Source: an uncultured Oscillospiraceae bacterium (GTDB lineage: Bacteria; Bacillota; Clostridia; Oscillospirales; Oscillospiraceae). From it: 50,296 nt of DNA. The stretch is from NCBI GenBank assembly GCA_949494735.1, contig CATABD010000010.1:1-50296 (forward strand), written 5' to 3'. The notes under the pieces were generated by a model that was given only the letters and a program-made list of their open reading frames with translations, was not told the origin of the DNA and made no database searches. This document shows positions 47,319 through 50,296 of this stretch, in pieces; position 1 is the stretch's first letter; every line of letters starts with the position of its first letter. Made by a program: the position numbers and the translations under genes.

Positions 47319-47344
47319 ACGAAAAATTTGAAGGAGGAACCAAC

Positions 47345-48226
47345 ATGAAAAAACGGATCGCCATGTTGCTGTGTGCGTTGTCCGCTCTGTTGAGCGTGAC
47401 CACACTCCCGGCGCTGGCGGCGGAGCAGCATTACCCCGTGTCGGTGGAGGAGTACACCTACGGCCCGCTGGATGAGCTGCGGATCAACAAAATCTATCAG
47501 CTCTCCCTCTCGGACGACCCCAGCGGCATCCCCACCGAGAACTTTGACCGCAATGGACGCCACTACTACCTGCTGGACATGGTGCGCAAGGATGAGGTGG
47601 GGGTGGACACCCAGCCCCACACCGAGACAATCACCATGGACAGCGACACCGGCGATTTGGCCGAGGTGCTGAAGCGGCTGGACGCTCAGATGGAGGTCAC
47701 GACTGAGGACGGGCACACCGGCACCCTGGTCCTGGACCACACCTCCGTGAAGGTGGAGGTCAAGGGCTATAAGACCAGCTCCCGGAGCCTGTCCGCCACC
47801 CGGACCTATCCCAGCCTGTCCGACGCCGATCTGGCCCTCATTCCCACCACCATCACGGATGGGGGCAAAACCCTCACCCTGGCCGATGTTCAGTGGTCCA
47901 GCGACGGCACTTACTACACCGCCACCGCTAAATATACCGGCTCGTCCAGCAGCCGACACGCCACCGGCTACACGGTGAGCGCCAGCTATACCGGCGAGGT
48001 CGCCAAGACCAATTGCGAGGTCGTGACCTACACCGCTATCTTTGGGAGCACAGCCATTGAGGAACAGCCGTCCGAAACTCCCGAGCCCGAAGCGGAGGCC
48101 CCGGCCAGCCTGAACCTGGGCACCAACTATCTCCCCGTGCTGGGCGTGGTTGGCGGCGTGATCGCCCTGCTGGTTGCGGCCTGCTGGGGGTATCAAAAAA
48201 TGAAGGAAAGGAAGATGCACACTTGA
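47345..48226 (+). CDS. Secreted, membrane-anchored element protein
   Basis: A 293-aa protein with signal peptide (KKRIAMLLCALSALL ... ALAAE, cleavage near 26), a beta-rich extracellular part (several Thr/Tyr/Ser-rich strands such as YTATAKYTGSSSSRHATGY), a Pro/Glu-rich spacer (EEQPSETPEPEAEAP, about 237-251) and a C-terminal transmembrane helix (VLGVVGGVIALLVAACWG) with positive tail. No LPxTG. Typical surface protein of conjugative elements next to a sortase. Stop overlaps the next start (TTGA). Confidence 0.75.
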   Translation: MKKRIAMLLCALSALLSVTTLPALAAEQHYPVSVEEYTYGPLDELRINKIYQLSLSDDPSGIPTENFDRNGRHYYLLDMVRKDEVGVDTQPHTETITMDSDTGDLAEVLKRLDAQMEVTTEDGHTGTLVLDHTSVKVEVKGYKTSSRSLSATRTYPSLSDADLALIPTTITDGGKTLTLADVQWSSDGTYYTATAKYTGSSSSRHATGYTVSASYTGEVAKTNCEVVTYTAIFGSTAIEEQPSETPEPEAEAPASLNLGTNYLPVLGVVGGVIALLVAACWGYQKMKERKMHT

Positions 48227-49179
48227 AGAAATTCTGGAAACCCCTGATTCTGGCGGCGCTCACCGCCCTGTGCGTGGCCCCCGCCCATGCGCTGGAGTAC
48301 GTCGCCCCAAGCTCCGTATCCCTCGCTTCCGCCTACGGCGAAAGCTCGCTCACTACGCTGGGGCTCCTTTCCCCACAAAGCCTGGGAGGCGGCTTTGCGG
48401 GGGCCCCTCAGTACAATATTGACGGCGCGGAGGACTACCTGTTTGGCCGTCCCACCAGCGATAACACCATCTACGAGTGGGAGAATCCCAACGTGGACAG
48501 GAGCAAGAACACCGCTCTCATCCCGCCCGGTTTTGGGACGCCCACCAGCTACCTGCCGGGGAGCGGAGAATATCTCACTCCCAACCTCGTCCCCGGTGCA
48601 CTCAGCGGCGGTCTGGTGAACCAGGTGGGCAGCGTGGGCAACCCCAACGGCGGCACATCCACCAACACCATGGGCAGCGGCTACCCCACCGCCGACACCA
48701 GCGTGGACAGCTCCGGCTTCCCCACGGTGGACACCGGCGTGTCCGGCACAGGCGGTCAGGCCACCGCGTTCACCGAAGTGACCAGCTCTATGTATTACAG
48801 CAACGGGAGCTTGGGCACCCTTAAAATTCCCTCTATCGGCCTGACGGTGGGGGTGTATGAGGGCACCGGCAGCGCCCCCCTGCTGAAAGGGGCGGGCCAC
48901 TTCGAGGGCACCAGCATTTGGAATGGCAACATCGCAATCGCGGGCCACAATCGTGGCGTCCGCAATGACTTCGGCAAGATTCACACGCTGAAATCCGGCG
49001 ACACCATCACCCTCACCACCGCCCTGGGAACCCGGACCTACGCCGTCACCAGCGTGTCCAAGGTGTCCGTCAACGACACCTCCGGCCTGTCCGCCTCCAT
49101 CGACAACCAGATCACCCTTTATACGTGCGTGGAGAACCAGCCCGCCTATCGGTGGTGTGTCCGGGCGCAGGAAACCTGA
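48223..49179 (+). CDS. Sortase family protein of an integrative element
   Basis: A 318-aa exported protein: signal peptide (LILAALTALCVAPAHA), a Gly/Ser/Thr-rich linker up to about 190, then a class D-like sortase domain with LGTLKIPSIGL, catalytic histidine in IAIAGHNRG, cysteine in ITLYTCVENQ and arginine in YRWCVRA. It covalently links or assembles surface proteins. TTG start overlapping the preceding gene. Its target is probably one of the neighbouring secreted proteins. Confidence 0.85.
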   Translation: MKKFWKPLILAALTALCVAPAHALEYVAPSSVSLASAYGESSLTTLGLLSPQSLGGGFAGAPQYNIDGAEDYLFGRPTSDNTIYEWENPNVDRSKNTALIPPGFGTPTSYLPGSGEYLTPNLVPGALSGGLVNQVGSVGNPNGGTSTNTMGSGYPTADTSVDSSGFPTVDTGVSGTGGQATAFTEVTSSMYYSNGSLGTLKIPSIGLTVGVYEGTGSAPLLKGAGHFEGTSIWNGNIAIAGHNRGVRNDFGKIHTLKSGDTITLTTALGTRTYAVTSVSKVSVNDTSGLSASIDNQITLYTCVENQPAYRWCVRAQET

Positions 49180-49220
49180 CGCGGAACTAAAAAAATGTGA
49201 AAGAAACCTGTCGAAAGCTG

Positions 49221-49249
49221 TTGACAAAACTGGAAATATATGGTAATAT
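49221..49249 (+). promoter_or_regulatory. Promoter of the stalk-domain gene
   Basis: TTGACA (49221-49226), 17-base spacer, TAATAT (49244-49249); start near 49256. Confidence 0.85.
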
Positions 49250-49292
49250 AAGATTGCGAAGAAATACGCAAATGATGAAGGAGGTCGTTACC

Positions 49293-50003
49293 ATGAAGCG
49301 TTTTCAGTTTTTGACAGGTTTTCTCTGCGGCGCACTTCTGTTCTGTGCATTTCCGACTGTGGCGTCTGCGGCATCTAACATCATGGCGGCAATATCCAAT
49401 CAGCCCGTCTATGTGGATGGACAGCGGGTGTACATGACGGCCTATCAGATCGGCGGCAACAACTATGTGAAGCTCCGGGATATTGGCGAGGCGGTGGGCT
49501 TTAACGTGTACTGGGACGGCGCTTCGGTGCAGGTGGAAAGCGATAAGCCCTACACAGGTGCGGCCCCAGTAGACCAGCCCGCCCAGCAGGTCCCCGCCGC
49601 CCTTACCGAGCTGACGGAAGAAAATGTTTATTCCACAATTATGGCGCTCCGGGATATTTACCCCATCAACACCGCTTACCCTGCGCCGTATGTTCCGAAC
49701 AATCCCTTTGACCGCCCCTACAGCAACTGCGACAAATGTGCTGGCTGGGCTATGCTCTGCTCCGATGCCGCTTTTGGCGACCTGCCCTGGCGGAGAGTGA
49801 ACCGTCCCAGTTGGGAAGAAATTCGGGCAGGCGATTTGGTTCAGTATGACGGCCATGTAGTTGTCGTTTTAAGCAAAACAGATGAATACATCAGTGTCAC
49901 CGAGAGCGGAAGCAACAATAAAGTCCGCTGGGGCGGGCAGTATTTCAAGTGGTGGCTGGAGGAACAGTCCGGTTACGCTCTCCGCACCCGGTATCCGCAA
50001 TAA
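49293..50003 (+). CDS. Secreted stalk-domain protein with NlpC/P60-like C-terminal domain
   Basis: A 236-aa exported protein: signal peptide (FLTGFLCGALLFCAF ... VASAA), a stalk domain (copper-amine-oxidase-N-like; VYVDGQRVYMTAYQIGGNNY ... LRDIGEAVGFNVYWD at about 35-80), and a C-terminal cysteine-peptidase-like part: YSNCDKCAGWAM with candidate cysteine(s), GDLVQYDGHVVVVL with candidate histidine, and ITESGS-like SVTESGSNNK. This looks like a peptidoglycan-hydrolase fold, though the classification of the catalytic part is tentative. Own promoter and AAGGAGG before the ATG; ends at a strong terminator. Confidence 0.75.
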   Translation: MKRFQFLTGFLCGALLFCAFPTVASAASNIMAAISNQPVYVDGQRVYMTAYQIGGNNYVKLRDIGEAVGFNVYWDGASVQVESDKPYTGAAPVDQPAQQVPAALTELTEENVYSTIMALRDIYPINTAYPAPYVPNNPFDRPYSNCDKCAGWAMLCSDAAFGDLPWRRVNRPSWEEIRAGDLVQYDGHVVVVLSKTDEYISVTESGSNNKVRWGGQYFKWWLEEQSGYALRTRYPQ

Positions 50004-50027
50004 AACAACTAAATCACTCAACACTGG

Positions 50028-50068
50028 CAGGGCCAGACTGTAAACGCAGTCTGGCCCTGTTTTATTTT
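50028..50068 (+). terminator. Terminator after the stalk-domain gene
   Basis: CAGGGCCAGACTG (50028-50040), loop TAAACG, CAGTCTGGCCCTG (50047-50059), then TTTTATTTT. Confidence 0.95.
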
Positions 50069-50082
50069 GAAGGAGGTCAACT

Positions 50083-50296
50083 TTGAAGCATAACTTTTTG
50101 AAACGCGCGGTCAGCCTGCTCCTGGCGCTGGTCTGCGTCATGGGGGTCCTGCCCCTGTCCGCCTTCGCCGCCGAGGGGCTGTCCAGCGCCCCCGGCTCCA
50201 TCACCCAGCGTTCCTCCGATTATATGAAGATCGGTGGGCGGTCCGTCCGCTACAAAGCGGCCAGCAGCGTCATCAACAATGTGGGCCTGCCCTATG
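50083..50296 (+). CDS. Secreted protein, 5' part only (cut by window end)
   Basis: TTG start behind AAGGAGG at a spacing of seven. The 71 codons present show a signal peptide (MKHNFLKRAVSLLLALVC ... LSAFAAE) and the start of a mature protein (SITQRSSDYMKIGGRSVRYK). It runs off the right edge. Judged by the neighbours it is probably a cell-surface protein of the element, maybe the sortase substrate, but that cannot be seen here. Confidence 0.75.
   Translation, partial: MKHNFLKRAVSLLLALVCVMGVLPLSAFAAEGLSSAPGSITQRSSDYMKIGGRSVRYKAASSVINNVGLPY

Overview
The window looks like a Gram-positive, spore-forming Clostridia chromosome, most likely an Oscillospiraceae-type gut bacterium (Flavonifractor/Lawsonibacter/Pseudoflavonifractor-like). 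This rests on the gene order nusB - Kae1-like - xseA - xseB - ispA - yuiD - dxs - tlyA - nadK - argR - recN, on SpoIID and SpoVT-type proteins, AGGAGG ribosome binding sites, frequent GTG/TTG starts and GC-rich codons. No RNA gene was recognised apart from a T-box leader.

Backbone, 1 to about 27.5 kb. A tightly overlapped plus-strand operon (241-11000) carries transcription, repair, isoprenoid, NAD and arginine-regulation genes. A tyrosine T-box then controls a NUDIX hydrolase plus tyrS. On the minus strand follow a membrane-anchored EEP-fold phosphoesterase and a five-gene sulfur/redox cluster (thioredoxin, rhodanese, CoA-disulfide reductase-rhodanese, ferredoxin, membrane Fe-S protein). Divergent from it is a polar amino-acid (probably cystine-type) ABC transporter operon with an embedded alpha/beta hydrolase. 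Next are asd-dapA-dapB (lysine/cell wall) ending in a frameshifted cytidine deaminase, then a SpoIID-like protein and queA.

Mobile and accessory region, about 27.6-43.2 kb. Base composition drops and gene debris appears: a conjugative-element sigma factor and a short HTH-type ORF, two ORFs built on the N-terminus of a RepA-type initiator, a cut VirB6/TrbL gene and an IS21 remnant (istB intact, istA only a tail). Beyond them is a complete DNA phosphorothioation core in the order dndC-dndD-dndE-dndA, without dndB and without dndFGH, with an unknown 243-aa gene divergent from it. Next come a truncated SpoVT, two toxin-antitoxin pairs, a peroxide/oxidation group (bcp, yaaA, def-like, mutT), a broken YhcG nuclease, a GNAT acetyltransferase and an integrase tail.

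Integrative-element module, 43.3 kb to the end. It holds two small conserved element proteins, repA, a DUF3846 protein, a PP-loop PAPS-reductase-family protein, an unknown 144-aa protein, a secreted membrane-anchored protein, a sortase, a stalk-domain/NlpC-P60-like exoprotein and the start of a further secreted protein.

The most unusual signal is in the last module. Two paralogous micro-ORFs (14 and 12 codons), both ending Val-Pro-Pro-stop and both with a perfect Shine-Dalgarno buried in the end of the gene before, sit directly upstream of two genes that lack an ATG at the expected place (ATA and ATC instead). For the PP-loop gene there is no ATG, GTG or TTG at all between the last in-frame stop and its catalytic P-loop. 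This suggests a leader-peptide/recoding arrangement, or less excitingly decayed start codons.
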